Below are positions 9,706-29,518 of a stretch of DNA of 40,721 nt, piece after piece. Numbering within the stretch: position 1 is the stretch's first letter; each line of letters begins with the position of its first letter. The position numbers and the translations under genes are program-made. The notes under the pieces are model-generated. The model was not told the DNA's origin and searched no databases. It saw only the letters and a program-made list of their open reading frames with translations. Location: positions 1-40,721 of the forward strand of contig JARIFA010000013.1 of assembly GCA_031127075.1 (NCBI GenBank), written 5' to 3'. The DNA is from Gemmatimonadota bacterium. GTDB lineage: Bacteria; Gemmatimonadota; Gemmatimonadetes; Gemmatimonadales; Gemmatimonadaceae.

Positions 9706-10128
9706 ATGGCAAAGAAGGTCACCGGTTTCGTCAAGCTGCAGATCCCTGCAGGCAAGGCGAATCCGGCCCCGCCGGTCGGCACCGCGCTCGGTCCGCAGGG
9801 GATCAACATCATGGCGTTCTGCAAAGAGTTCAACGCTCGGACGCAGGGCCAGGATGCGATTCTCCCGGTCGAGATCACGATTTTTGCCGACAAGTCGTTC
9901 TCGTTCATCCTGAAGACGCCGCCCGCGGCGTTCCTCGTCAAGCGCGAGGCCGGGATCGAGAAGGGCTCGGGTCAGCCGAACCGCAACAAGGTCGGCTCCA
10001 TTTCCCAGGCGCAGGTCCGGAAGATCGCCGAGCTCAAGATGCCCGACCTCAACTGCGACTCGCTCGAGTCCGCGATGGCGATGATCGCCGGCGCGGCCCG
10101 CTCGATGGGCGTGGAGGTGAAGGGATGA
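9706..10128 (+). CDS. rplK: 50S ribosomal protein L11
   Basis: L11 forms the GTPase-associated centre with L10 and L12 and binds 23S rRNA near the thiostrepton site. The product has 140 residues. The N-terminal domain carries the conserved proline-rich segment [20 protein letters not shown] and the following [15 protein letters not shown]; the C-terminal RNA-binding domain ends [20 protein letters not shown] ribosome-binding site precedes ATG 9706. Its stop overlaps the rplA start in ATGA, so L11 and L1 are translationally coupled. Confidence 0.97.
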   Translation: MAKKVTGFVKLQIPAGKANPAPPVGTALGPQGINIMAFCKEFNARTQGQDAILPVEITIFADKSFSFILKTPPAAFLVKREAGIEKGSGQPNRNKVGSISQAQVRKIAELKMPDLNCDSLESAMAMIAGAARSMGVEVKG

Positions 10129-10811
10129 AGACCCACGGCAAGAAGTATCGCGCCGCCGCCGAGAAGGTCACCGCGCCCGCGTACGCCCCCCAGGCGGCGC
10201 TCGAGCTGGTGAAGTCGGCCGCGTTCGCGAAGTTCGATGAGTCGGTCGAGGTGGCGGTCCGCCTCGGCGTCGACCCGCGCCACGCCGACCAGGTCGTGCG
10301 CGGCACCGTCGTCCTCCCGGCCGGCACCGGCAAGACCGTCCGCGTCCTCGTCATCGCCGTCGGCGAGAAGGCGAAGGAAGCGGAGGCCGCCGGCGCCGAT
10401 TTCGTCGGGCAGGAGTTCATCCAGAAAGTGAAGGACGGTTGGACCGACTTCGACGTGATGATCGCCACCCCGGACCAGATGGGGCAGGTCGGTCAGCTCG
10501 GGCGCGTCCTCGGTCCCCGCGGCCTGATGCCCAATCCGAAGGCCGGCACGGTAACGTTCGACGTCGGCCGCGCGGTCAAGGAGTCGAAGGCGGGCAAGAT
10601 CGAGTTCCGCGTCGACAAGGCCGGCAACGTGCAGGCCGCGATCGGCAAGGTCTCGTTCGGCATCGACGCCCTCGAGAGCAACTTCGCCGCCTTCATGGAC
10701 CAGATTATCCGCTCCAAGCCCGCCGCGGCGAAGGGCGTCTACGTTCGCACCGTCGCCGTGTCCAGCACGATGGGCCCCGGCGTCCGGATCGACACCACCC
10801 CTTACCGGTAA
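10125..10811 (+). CDS. rplA: 50S ribosomal protein L1
   Basis: L1 forms the mobile L1 stalk that helps release deacylated tRNA, and in many bacteria it is the autogenous repressor of rplKA. The product has 228 residues of normal length. It contains the conserved block [20 protein letters not shown] and the C-terminal strand motif [17 protein letters not shown] 10125 overlaps the rplK stop by four bases. Only seven bases separate its stop from rplJ, so there is no room for the L10 leader that precedes rplJ in many bacteria. Confidence 0.97.
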   Translation: MKTHGKKYRAAAEKVTAPAYAPQAALELVKSAAFAKFDESVEVAVRLGVDPRHADQVVRGTVVLPAGTGKTVRVLVIAVGEKAKEAEAAGADFVGQEFIQKVKDGWTDFDVMIATPDQMGQVGQLGRVLGPRGLMPNPKAGTVTFDVGRAVKESKAGKIEFRVDKAGNVQAAIGKVSFGIDALESNFAAFMDQIIRSKPAAAKGVYVRTVAVSSTMGPGVRIDTTPYR

Positions 10812-10818
10812 CCCGACG

Positions 10819-11304
10819 ATGAAGCGAGCCGAGAAGGAACAGCTCGTCGCCGAGCTGCAGCAGAAGATCGCCGGCGCCGACGGGGTCATCTACACGGATT
10901 TCACCGGTCTGAACGTGAAGTCGATGACGGAGCTGCGCCGCCGCTTCCGCAAGGCGGGCGTCGAGTACGTCGTCATCAAGAACACCCTCGCGCTGCGGGC
11001 GGTGCAGGCGGCCGGCCTCGCCGGCCAGACCCTCAAGGGCCCCACGGGCGTCGTGGTCGCGAAGGACCCGATCTCCGCGGCCAAGCTCCTCTCCGACTTC
11101 GCGAAGGAGCACGACGCGCGACCGACGGTGAAGGGCGGCCTCTACGAGGGCGCGGTGATCGATGAGGCGATGGTCAAGAAGTTGGCCAGCCTCCCGACCC
11201 GCGACGAGGCGCTCTCGATCCTCGTCGGCACGTTTAACAGCGTGCTGATGATGTTCGCGCTCGCCCTCGACGCGAAGAAGACGCAGCTCGAATCCACCAA
11301 CTGA
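10819..11304 (+). CDS. rplJ: 50S ribosomal protein L10
   Basis: L10 anchors the multiple L12 dimers to 23S rRNA at the stalk base. The product has 161 residues. It contains [20 protein letters not shown] and the RNA-binding segment [10 protein letters not shown], with the C-terminal helix that binds L12 ([19 protein letters not shown]). It follows rplA after seven bases. The 70-bp gap downstream, before rplL, is structured (see 11302-11353). Confidence 0.96.
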   Translation: MKRAEKEQLVAELQQKIAGADGVIYTDFTGLNVKSMTELRRRFRKAGVEYVVIKNTLALRAVQAAGLAGQTLKGPTGVVVAKDPISAAKLLSDFAKEHDARPTVKGGLYEGAVIDEAMVKKLASLPTRDEALSILVGTFNSVLMMFALALDAKKTQLESTN

Positions 11305-11353
11305 ATCCCCCAGGCTTCGGCCTGATTCACCAGCCCCAGGATCTCCTGGGGGA
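11302..11353 (+). promoter_or_regulatory. rplJ-rplL intergenic switch-like structure
   Basis: Two hairpins lie in the gap. Hairpin 1 is CAGGC-TTCG-GCCTG (11311-11324), with outer arms TGAAT/ATTCA (11302-11306 and 11325-11329). Hairpin 2 is CCCCAGG-ATCT-CCTGGGG (11334-11351). In addition, TCCCCCAGG (11306-11314) is perfectly complementary to CCTGGGGGA (11345-11353), so a third long-range pairing would exclude both. The rplL ribosome-binding site (GGAG, about 11360) lies just outside. Such a device could set the high L12:L10 ratio; this is inference. Confidence 0.7.
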
Positions 11354-11374
11354 CCTTTACGGAGACACAGTACC

Positions 11375-11761
11375 ATGGCGAACACGACCCTGAGCAAGGA
11401 CGAGATCCTCGACGCGATCGGCGGCATGTCGGTCATCGAGCTCACCGAGCTGATCGAGGCGTTCAAGACGAAGTTCAACGTGACCATCGCGGCCGTCGCC
11501 GCGGGCGCGCCGGCCGGTGGCGCGGGCGCGGCTGCGGCCGTCGAGGAGAAGACCGAGTTCGACGTCGTTCTCAAGGACGCCGGCTCGAAGAAGATCCAGG
11601 TCATCAAGGTGGTCCGCGAGCTCACCGGCCTCGGCCTCAAGGAGGCCAAGGACATGGTCGACGGCGCCCCGCAGACGGTGAAGGCCGGCGTCTCGAAGGC
11701 CGATGCCGACGCCATGAAGGCGAAGCTCGAGGCCGAGGGCGCGGTCGTCGAGGTCAAGTGA
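11375..11761 (+). CDS. rplL: 50S ribosomal protein L7/L12
   Basis: This is the multicopy acidic stalk protein that recruits EF-Tu and EF-G, both encoded downstream. The product has 128 residues. An N-terminal dimerisation helix pair is followed by an Ala/Gly/Pro hinge (about residues 42-56, [12 protein letters not shown]). The C-terminal factor-binding domain contains [20 protein letters not shown] and [11 protein letters not shown]. The length is normal. The gene is flanked on both sides by structured non-coding gaps. Confidence 0.97.
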   Translation: MANTTLSKDEILDAIGGMSVIELTELIEAFKTKFNVTIAAVAAGAPAGGAGAAAAVEEKTEFDVVLKDAGSKKIQVIKVVRELTGLGLKEAKDMVDGAPQTVKAGVSKADADAMKAKLEAEGAVVEVK

Positions 11762-11770
11762 GGCACGGAC

Positions 11771-11913
11771 GCCCGGTCGGCGGCCCCCTCTCGGGGGCTC
11801 GCCGACCGGGGTCACCGTCCCCCTCACTCGACCCCGCCGATGCCCCTGACGCTCCACCCGTTCCACTCCCGCAGTTCCGTGCGCCCCGCCCCGGTCGGCT
11901 CCGCCGACCGGGG
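11771..11913 (+). promoter_or_regulatory. rplL-rpoB spacer with two large hairpins sharing one arm sequence
   Basis: Hairpin A pairs CCCGGTCGGC (11772-11781) with GCCGACCGGG (11801-11810), with an inner GCCCCC/GGGGGC stem and a TCTC loop. Hairpin B pairs CCCCGGTCGGC (11889-11899) with GCCGACCGGGG (11903-11913) around TCC. Because both use the same 10-bp arms, the left arm of A can also pair with the right arm of B, and the right arm of A with the left arm of B. There is no T-tract, so neither is a canonical terminator. The position matches the attenuation and processing site between rplL and rpoB in E. coli. The rest of the 196-bp gap shows no gene. Confidence 0.75.
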
Positions 11914-11957
11914 GCGTGGGCGTCTGTCGCCGTTTCCCCGGTGAGCCCCGAGACGCC

Positions 11958-16517
<4,560 letters not shown>

Positions 16518-16520
16518 CCG

Positions 16521-20846
<4,326 letters not shown>

Positions 20847-20866
20847 CCCGGCGACGAGGTGCAACG

Positions 20867-20899
20867 ACGGGGGCGCGGACCAACGGTCCGCGCCCCCGT
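20867..20899 (+). terminator. Terminator of the rpoBC transcription unit
   Basis: A perfect 15-bp stem, ACGGGGGCGCGGACC (20867-20881) with its complement at 20885-20899, closes on the three-base loop AAC. It lies 21 bp after the rpoC stop and is followed by TTCGTATATCC, a weak T tail. The stem strength and position make this the end of the secE-to-rpoC unit. The TATATCC just after it might double as a -10 box for the downstream symporter, without a visible -35. Confidence 0.85.
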
Positions 20900-20999
20900 T
20901 CGTATATCCTCGACCGCCCAGACGCGGGGAGCCGGTGGCGGCCCCCTGCCGGGCGGTGCATCTTCCGGCGTTCGATCACCTTCACCCCCGGATCGTCAT

Positions 21000-22598
21000 A
21001 TGGCTGAACAAAAGGAAGAGTGGGGTTCCAAGCTCGGTGTGATCCTCGCGGTCGCGGGCTCCGCCGTCGGCCTCGGCAACTTCCTCCGCTTCCCCGGCCA
21101 GGCCGCCCAGAACGGAGGCGGCGCCTTTCTCATCCCGTACTTCTGCGCCCTCTTCCTGCTCGGCATCCCGATCGGGTGGGCGGAATGGTCGATGGGCCGC
21201 TACGGCGGCAAGAAGGGGCTGCACTCCGCGCCGATGATCATGGGTGTGATCGGCAAGGGGACCCTCGCGCGGTACCTCGGCGTCATCGGGGTGCTCATCC
21301 CGCTCGGCGTCTCGACGTACTACATGTTCATCGAGACCTGGACCTTCGGGTACTTCCTCAAGTACCTGACGGGCGGCATCGGGATCGATCCGTCGATGTC
21401 GATCGAGATGCAGACGAAAGTCGCGAACGATTACTACGACGCGTTCACGGGCGCCTCCGCCGATGGCTCGCTCTTCTCCGGTGATGGGCTGAACACCTTT
21501 TTCGCCTGGGTCATCGTCTTCGCGATTAATCTTTGGTTCGTCTTCCGCGGACTCTCCAAGGGAATCGAGAAGTTCGTCTCCTTCGCGATGCCGGTGATGG
21601 CGGTCTGCGCCCTCATCGTCCTCATCCGCGTGCTGACCCTCGGCACCCCGGACCCGGCGTACCCGGACCGGAACGTGCTCGCCGGGCTCGGCTATATGTG
21701 GAACCCGAACTTCGAGAAGCTCGGCGACTTCAAGACCTGGCTCGCCGCCGCCTCGCAGATCTTCTTCTCGCTCTCCGTCGGCTTCGGCGTGATCATCAAC
21801 TACGCCAGCTATATGAAGAAGAAGGACGACGTCGCGCTCTCCGGGCTCACCGCCAGCGCCACGAATGAGCTCTTCGAGGTCGGCTTCGGCGGGATGATCA
21901 CCCTGACCGCCGCCGTGGTCTTCCTCGGGATGGCCGGCACGCAGGTCGCCGTCGGCGGCGGCAGCTTCAAGCTCGGCTTCGCCACCCTCCCGGTCGTGTT
22001 CGCGCAGATGGGGAGCTTCGGCAACATCATGGGCGCGCTCTGGTTCCTGGTGCTCTGGCTCGCCGCGATCACCAGCTCCCTCTCGATGTACCAGCCCGCG
22101 GTCGCCCACCTGAAGGAGGCCACCGGCTGGAGTCACGGGAAGTCGACCTCGACGATCGCTGCCATCGGCACGGTCGGTGCGATCCTCACGCTCTGGTACA
22201 GCAAGGGCGGGACCTTCCTGAACACGATGGACTTCTGGGTCGGTACCTACGGCATCTTCCTCCTCGCGATGGCCCAGATCATCTACTTCGCCTGGGTCTT
22301 CGGCATCGACCGTGGCTGGAAGGAGATCCACGCCGGCGCATCCATCCGGATCCCGTCGTTCGTGAAGATCGTGATGAAGTACATCGCCCCGGCGTATCTG
22401 CTGATCGTCTTTGTCGGGTTCAATCTCCAGTCGTTCAAAGCCGAGCTCGCGAATGCGACCGCCACGACGGGCGCGCGCGTCGCGCTGCTCACCATCCTCG
22501 CGATCGTGATCTACCTCATCGGCGTCACCTGGGTCGGCGAGCGTCGCCTCCGGGCCGCCGGCGTCGATCTCGATGACACCACCCCCGCCACCGACTGA
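21000..22598 (+). CDS. Sodium-dependent transporter, SLC6/NSS family (MetP-like)
   Basis: This inner-membrane Na+-coupled symporter, probably for amino acids, belongs to the neurotransmitter:sodium symporter family. The 532-residue product has about 12 hydrophobic segments. TM1 carries the family signature AGSAVGLGNFLRFPGQ then NGGGAFLIPY, with Leu where many members have Trp. Other recognisable parts are SLSVGFGVIINYASY and a Ser/Thr-rich TM8 (LWLAAITSSLSMYQP). The next gene encodes a MetS-like small subunit seven bases downstream. This pairing is known for the methionine/alanine importer MetPS of Corynebacterium, hence the MetP-like assignment. The start at 21000 has only a weak ribosome-binding site. 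Substrate is not certain. Confidence 0.88.
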   Translation: MAEQKEEWGSKLGVILAVAGSAVGLGNFLRFPGQAAQNGGGAFLIPYFCALFLLGIPIGWAEWSMGRYGGKKGLHSAPMIMGVIGKGTLARYLGVIGVLIPLGVSTYYMFIETWTFGYFLKYLTGGIGIDPSMSIEMQTKVANDYYDAFTGASADGSLFSGDGLNTFFAWVIVFAINLWFVFRGLSKGIEKFVSFAMPVMAVCALIVLIRVLTLGTPDPAYPDRNVLAGLGYMWNPNFEKLGDFKTWLAAASQIFFSLSVGFGVIINYASYMKKKDDVALSGLTASATNELFEVGFGGMITLTAAVVFLGMAGTQVAVGGGSFKLGFATLPVVFAQMGSFGNIMGALWFLVLWLAAITSSLSMYQPAVAHLKEATGWSHGKSTSTIAAIGTVGAILTLWYSKGGTFLNTMDFWVGTYGIFLLAMAQIIYFAWVFGIDRGWKEIHAGASIRIPSFVKIVMKYIAPAYLLIVFVGFNLQSFKAELANATATTGARVALLTILAIVIYLIGVTWVGERRLRAAGVDLDDTTPATD

Positions 22599-22605
22599 GG
22601 ACCCT

Positions 22606-22773
22606 ATGACTGACACGCTCGCCGTTGCCGCGGCCCAGGTGGGGCTCACCACCGGGGGCTGGGTCACGATGATCCTCTCCCTCGTCCTCGTCTGGGGCGG
22701 CACCTTCTGGTGCTACAAGAAGACCCTGTCCTCACCGGCCGACGAGAAGGCGCCGCCGGGCTACGGGGCCTGA
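22606..22773 (+). CDS. MetS-like small subunit of NSS symporter
   Basis: This is a 55-residue single-span membrane protein: a short N-terminus, one hydrophobic helix (about residues 16-35, VTMILSLVLVWGGTFWCY), then a polar tail KKTLSSPADEKAPPG. The WGG motif near the end of the helix and the position right after the symporter match the MetS family, which is needed for MetP activity in Corynebacterium. ATG 22606 lies seven bases after the symporter stop. The 3' end overlaps the likely start of the next gene by 64 bp. Confidence 0.72.
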   Translation: MTDTLAVAAAQVGLTTGGWVTMILSLVLVWGGTFWCYKKTLSSPADEKAPPGYGA

Positions 22774-23246
22774 TCCCCGCGTTCGACCCGGCTGCGCCGG
22801 GTCTCGCCATCGCCACCGCGATCGGCCTCGGTTTCGCCGTCGGGATCCTCCCCGTCGGCCTCGCCGAGGCGGCCGCGGTGGCGATCGGCGTTCTGGAGCC
22901 ACCGGGCCTCGCCGTCACCCTCCTCATCGCCTTCACCCTCGGGCACGTCGCGGCGAAGTGTCCGTGGTATTGGGCCGGGACGCATGCCGAGCGGGTCCGG
23001 TGGCCTAGGGCAGTCCGTGGGGTCGCTCGGGCCCGGGCGCTGATCGCGCGCCATCCGTCCTACGGGCACGGGCTCCTCGGGGTCAGCGCCGTGACGAGTG
23101 TCCCGCCGTTCCATCTCGCGGCCATCGCCGCGGGGATCGTCCGGATCCCGCTCCCGTCCTTTCTGGGCCTTTGCCTGGCGGGACGGCTTCTCCGCTTCGG
23201 GGCGCTCGGCGCTCTGCCGAGCCTGTTCCGTGGGTGGCTGGGGTGA
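22710..23246 (+). CDS. Small VTT/DedA-like membrane protein
   Basis: This is a predicted integral membrane protein of up to 178 residues with about four hydrophobic segments. The C-terminal block VTSVPPFHLAAIAAGIVRIPLP, followed by GRLLRFGALGAL, resembles the conserved region of VTT (SNARE-associated, DedA-type) proteins, which include lipid flippases; that assignment is by eye. The start is uncertain: GTG 22710 is the only normal codon before the first membrane segment and would overlap the MetS-like gene by 64 bp, while a CTG at 22770 would nearly abolish the overlap. Its stop overlaps the next gene's GTG in GTGA, so the two are coupled. Its neighbour is a phospholipid-synthesis enzyme, which would suit a lipid-related role. 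Confidence 0.55.
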   Translation: MLQEDPVLTGRREGAAGLRGLIPAFDPAAPGLAIATAIGLGFAVGILPVGLAEAAAVAIGVLEPPGLAVTLLIAFTLGHVAAKCPWYWAGTHAERVRWPRAVRGVARARALIARHPSYGHGLLGVSAVTSVPPFHLAAIAAGIVRIPLPSFLGLCLAGRLLRFGALGALPSLFRGWLG

Positions 23247-24559
23247 GCGCGCGGCGGCATCCCGGGAAGCAGGCGCTGATCGCCGCGATCCAAGCGGATC
23301 CCGCGGTCATCGCCGCCGTCGGCACGCACGCCGCCGCGCAGGGACGCTCGGAGGCGGCGGTCTGGCGGACCGTGCGCCGCTATCTCCACGAGATTATCCC
23401 AACCTTCAATCCGCTCGTGTATCGCGGCGTGGGGCACACCGCCGCCGCGACGCTGCTGCGGGTGCTGTACCGGGTCACCGTCGTCGACCGCACGCCCGGC
23501 GCGGCGCGGGCGCTCCCGCCCGACGCGATCGTGCTCTACCTGATGAACCACCGCTCGAACGCGGATTATGTGGTGGCGAGCTATGCCCTCTCGGGGCAGG
23601 TCGCGATCTCCTGGGCGGTGGGGGAGTGGGCGCGCGTCTTCCCGCTCGAATATCTGTTCAAGTCGTTCGGCTCGTACTTCATCCGCCGGCGCTATCGGGA
23701 GCCGCTCTATCACACGGTGCTCGAGCGCTACGTGCATCGGGTCACGTCGGCCGGGGTAACGCAGGGGCTCTTCCCGGAGGGCGGGCTCACGCGCGATGGC
23801 CGGCTGCGGCCGTCGAAGATCGGGCTGCTCGATTACATCGTCGGGGCGGCGCGGGACCCCGCGCTCGCGTTGCGGATGTTCGTGGTGCCGGTGGGGCTGA
23901 ACTACGACCGCGTGCTGGAGGATCGCACGCTCCTCCGCGAACTCCGGGTCACCGAGGGTGAGACCGGCGGCTCGCGATGGTCGCAGGTGGGTGAGGTGGT
24001 GTCGTATCTCGCCTCGAGTTTCGGGCGGCTCTCGACCGGTCGGTGGCAGCGGTACGGTCGCGCCGCGGTCGTCCTCGGGGCGCCGGTGTCGGTGGCGGAG
24101 TGGGTGGCGTCGGAGGGGGACCCGGTCTTCGACCGCCCGCGGGGTGAGCGATTGGCGGCGGTCCAGCGCTTCTGTGACCGGATGATGGGGGAGGTGGGGC
24201 GGCTGGTCCCTGTGACGGCGGTCCCGCTGGTCTGTGCGGCGCTCCAGACCTTCGAGGCGGAGTACGTGGCGCGGGCGGCGCTCTTGGAGCGGGTGGAGAC
24301 GCTGCGAGAGGCCCTGGAGGAGGCGGGGGCGGTGGTGGTCGAGCCGGCGCTGAGCGCGGCCGAGAGTTTCGAGCGGGCTTACCGGCTGCTGCGGATGCGC
24401 CGGGTGCTCTCGCGGGCGGGGGAGGGGTATCTGATTTTGCCCCGGGGGCGGGAGCTGGTGTCCTACTATGCGAACGGGATCGCCCATCTCTGCGGGGAAT
24501 GGGAGGCGTCGGTCCGGTCCCGGGACGCGCTACCGGTGGACGGTTTCTTGGGCCGTTGA
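23243..24559 (+). CDS. PlsB-like glycerol-3-phosphate acyltransferase
   Basis: This acyltransferase probably makes lysophosphatidate at the inner membrane, the first step of phospholipid synthesis. The 438-residue protein has all four family motifs: NHRSNADY (block I, catalytic His and Asp), GSYFIRRRY (block II), [20 protein letters not shown] (block III) and [12 protein letters not shown] (block IV). This layout is closer to PlsB than to PlsC, but the protein is about half the length of E. coli PlsB and lacks its long flanking regions. GTG 23243 is chosen because it overlaps the preceding stop by four bases; an upstream ATG at 23171 would add 24 residues inside the neighbour. A related acyltransferase with another acceptor is possible. 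Confidence 0.85.
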   Translation: MSARRHPGKQALIAAIQADPAVIAAVGTHAAAQGRSEAAVWRTVRRYLHEIIPTFNPLVYRGVGHTAAATLLRVLYRVTVVDRTPGAARALPPDAIVLYLMNHRSNADYVVASYALSGQVAISWAVGEWARVFPLEYLFKSFGSYFIRRRYREPLYHTVLERYVHRVTSAGVTQGLFPEGGLTRDGRLRPSKIGLLDYIVGAARDPALALRMFVVPVGLNYDRVLEDRTLLRELRVTEGETGGSRWSQVGEVVSYLASSFGRLSTGRWQRYGRAAVVLGAPVSVAEWVASEGDPVFDRPRGERLAAVQRFCDRMMGEVGRLVPVTAVPLVCAALQTFEAEYVARAALLERVETLREALEEAGAVVVEPALSAAESFERAYRLLRMRRVLSRAGEGYLILPRGRELVSYYANGIAHLCGEWEASVRSRDALPVDGFLGR

Positions 24560-24584
24560 CCGGGGGCGGCCGGTGGTCTATTCT
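24556..24584 (+). promoter_or_regulatory. Sigma-70-type promoter of rpsL-rpsG
   Basis: TTGACC (24556-24561) and TATTCT (24579-24584) are separated by exactly 17 bases. The -35 overlaps the stop codon of the acyltransferase gene. Transcription from about 24591 would give a leader of about 66 nt. The hexamers, the spacing and the following TCG are the same as at the tRNA cluster promoter (7822-7850). Confidence 0.8.
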
Positions 24585-24656
24585 TCGGGGCTCTGGTTCC
24601 GTGCCGCCCGTCCGGGCGATCCACGTAGAGGCAGAAGGACGAACACCGAGAAACAC

Positions 24657-25055
24657 ATGCCGACGATTAATCAGCTCGTCCGGCAGAGCCGCCGCGCCGT
24701 AGTCAAGAAAGACAAGGCACCGGCTCTGAAGGAGAATCCGTTCAAGCGGGGCGTTTGCACCCGCGTCTACACCACGACCCCGAAGAAGCCGAACTCGGCG
24801 CTGCGCAAGGTGGCGCGTGTGCGTCTGGTGAACGGTTTCGAGGTCACGGCCTACATCCCCGGCGAGGGGCATAACCTCCAGGAGCACTCGATCGTGCTCA
24901 TCCGGGGCGGTCGTGTGAAGGACCTGCCGGGGGTGCGTTACCACATCGTGCGCGGCAAGCTCGACGCCTCTGGCGTGAACGGGCGCAACAAGAGCCGCTC
25001 CAAGTACGGGACCAAGAAGCCGAAGGCGGGTGCCGCGGCTGGGGGGAAGAAGTAA
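24657..25055 (+). CDS. rpsL: 30S ribosomal protein S12
   Basis: S12 is the decoding-centre protein and the classic site of streptomycin-resistance mutations. The product has 132 residues. The core motifs [18 protein letters not shown] and [13 protein letters not shown] are wild type at the Lys positions changed in resistant mutants, which predicts streptomycin sensitivity. The C-terminus has a short Ala/Gly/Lys tail ([10 protein letters not shown]). ATG 24657 gives the usual [10 protein letters not shown] start. Its stop is immediately followed by the rpsG ATG (TAAATG). Confidence 0.97.
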   Translation: MPTINQLVRQSRRAVVKKDKAPALKENPFKRGVCTRVYTTTPKKPNSALRKVARVRLVNGFEVTAYIPGEGHNLQEHSIVLIRGGRVKDLPGVRYHIVRGKLDASGVNGRNKSRSKYGTKKPKAGAAAGGKK

Positions 25056-25526
25056 ATGAGCCGTCGTAAGAGTGCCGTGAAGCGTCCGGTCCTGCCTGAT
25101 GCCCGCTATGACAGCCAGACCGTCTCGAAGTTCATCAACGTCTTGATGTATGACGGCAAGAAGGCGACCGCCGAGCGGATCTTCTATGGGGCGATGGACG
25201 TCGTCGAGGCGAAGTCGGGCCAGACCGGCGTGACGGTCTTCAAGCAGGCGCTGTCGAACCTGAAGCCGGTGGTCGAGGTGAAGTCCCGCCGTGTCGGTGG
25301 CGCGACGTACCAGGTGCCGGTCGAGGTCCGTCCGGACCGTCGGACCGCGCTGGCGATGCGCTGGCTGATTTCGTACTCGCGTGACCGCAACGAGAAGTCG
25401 ATGGCGGAGAAGCTGGCCGCGGAGACGCTCGCCGCGGCGAAGGGCGAGGGGAACGCGATCAAGAAGCGCGAGGACACGCACAAGATGGCCGAGGCCAACA
25501 AGGCGTTCGCGCACTACCGCTGGTAG
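25056..25526 (+). CDS. rpsG: 30S ribosomal protein S7
   Basis: S7 initiates assembly of the 30S head and represses the str operon in E. coli. The 156-residue product begins [20 protein letters not shown] and contains [23 protein letters not shown], both typical. The start abuts the rpsL stop. Unlike the usual str operon, fusA does not follow directly: a 560-bp non-coding region with its own promoter intervenes. Confidence 0.97.
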   Translation: MSRRKSAVKRPVLPDARYDSQTVSKFINVLMYDGKKATAERIFYGAMDVVEAKSGQTGVTVFKQALSNLKPVVEVKSRRVGGATYQVPVEVRPDRRTALAMRWLISYSRDRNEKSMAEKLAAETLAAAKGEGNAIKKREDTHKMAEANKAFAHYRW

Positions 25527-25539
25527 GTGGAAGGCAGGT

Positions 25540-25589
25540 ATCAGGTGACAGGTGTCAGGTGTCCGGAATTCCTGACCCCTGACCCTGAT
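25540..25589 (+). repeat. Intergenic CAGG/CCTG hairpin after rpsG
   Basis: An imperfect inverted repeat has three stacked segments: ATCAGG (25540-25545) with CCTGAT (25584-25589), CAGG (25549-25552) with CCTG (25578-25581), and GTCAGG (25554-25559) with CCTGAC (25571-25576). The loop is 11 nt. It lies just after rpsG and before the promoter at 25609, where it could serve as a transcription end or processing site. It belongs to the repeat family also seen at 8189-8230 and 29826-29908. Confidence 0.75.
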
Positions 25590-25608
25590 CCCAGATCTTC
25601 CCCTTCCG

Positions 25609-25636
25609 TTGACAGCTGGGGAAACCCTGCTACCTT
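25609..25636 (+). promoter_or_regulatory. Promoter of the rpsG-fusA spacer RNA and/or fusA
   Basis: A consensus TTGACA -35 (25609-25614) is followed after 16 bases by TACCTT (25631-25636). The expected transcription start is near 25643. It lies 451-478 bp upstream of fusA, so its transcript would begin with the long structured region described at 25643-26040. Confidence 0.65.
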
Positions 25637-25642
25637 TATCAG

Positions 25643-26040
25643 GCTGGGGTGAAACGGCGCAAGCCGTTTCATGCCGGCGCGGTGACCACGAAGACGGCAG
25701 CACGGTCACCCCGGGGAACTGCGCCCCGGCCAGATGGGCCCGCCAACGTCGGCAGGAGTGACGCGCGGGGGGAGTGGACAGCCCGACCGATCCCGCTGGG
25801 GCAGGTGCCCGGCGCCGCGGTTCCCGAAAAGCTCGCAGGACAATTTGACGTCGGGTGGTGTTGGCGCTGACACCCGACGCGCCGTGGGTCCCCAGCCGCG
25901 CAGGAGTGGCGGCTGTACCCGGCGAGAGCGGATGGAAACCGGTCCCCCGGATCAGCTGGTGGGGGGGATGCCTGGTCCAGCCGCGTTTTTGTTGGGGGCA
26001 GGGCCGCCGCAGGGCGGAGCAGGAGTTGAGCAGGGCCTAA
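25643..26040 (+). ncRNA. Candidate structured RNA or long fusA leader, unrecognised
   Basis: About 400 nt without a convincing gene lie downstream of a promoter. Perfect helices include TGAAACGGC-GCAA-GCCGTTTCA (25650-25671, GNRA tetraloop), GGTGACC/GGTCACC (25681-25687, 25704-25710), CCGGGG/CCCCGG (25711-25716, 25724-25729), CGTCGGGTG/CACCCGACG (25849-25857, 25871-25879) and AGCCGC/GCGGCT (25894-25899, 25909-25914). Long-range pairs include GCTGGGG/CCCCAGC (25795-25801, 25890-25896). GCAGGAGT occurs three times; two copies fall in apical loops. TTTTT at 25986-25990 lacks a strong adjacent stem. By eye it does not match RNase P, tmRNA, 6S, SRP RNA or the common riboswitches. Whether it ends before fusA or is a fusA leader is open. 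Confidence 0.5.
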
Positions 26041-26086
26041 GGCAAGACCCACATCACCGCATTCGTACCCGACCGCATACCGAACG

Positions 26087-28204
<2,118 letters not shown>

Positions 28205-28251
28205 GTCCCTCACCCACCACCCGTTCCACCACCACCTCAGGACGCACTCCC

Positions 28252-29454
<1,203 letters not shown>

Positions 29455-29471
29455 CTAACGAACGGGCCGGT

Positions 29472-29495
29472 CCCGTGGGGCGGGTGCCCCGCGGG
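29472..29495 (+). promoter_or_regulatory. tuf-rpsJ hairpin (attenuator-like)
   Basis: CCCGTGGGGC (29472-29481) pairs with GCCCCGCGGG (29486-29495) around GGGT, giving ten pairs with one G-T. It sits in the 64-bp gap between tuf and rpsJ, 23 bp before the rpsJ start, and is followed by TTCGGG rather than a T-run. It could lower read-through from str into the S10 operon or mark an RNA processing site; this is inference. Confidence 0.6.
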
Positions 29496-29518
29496 TTCGG
29501 GTCCGAGTGGAGACTCTC

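Noticed and set aside
10812-10818. An L10 leader upstream of rplJ
   Set aside because: Only seven bases lie between rplA and rplJ, and no leader consensus was recognised inside rplA.
25643-26040. RNase P RNA, tmRNA, 6S, SRP RNA, cobalamin riboswitch or group I/II intron
   Set aside because: The hallmark conserved strings of each family (for example GAGGAAAGTCC of RNase P or the intron domain V core) were not found on either strand by eye.
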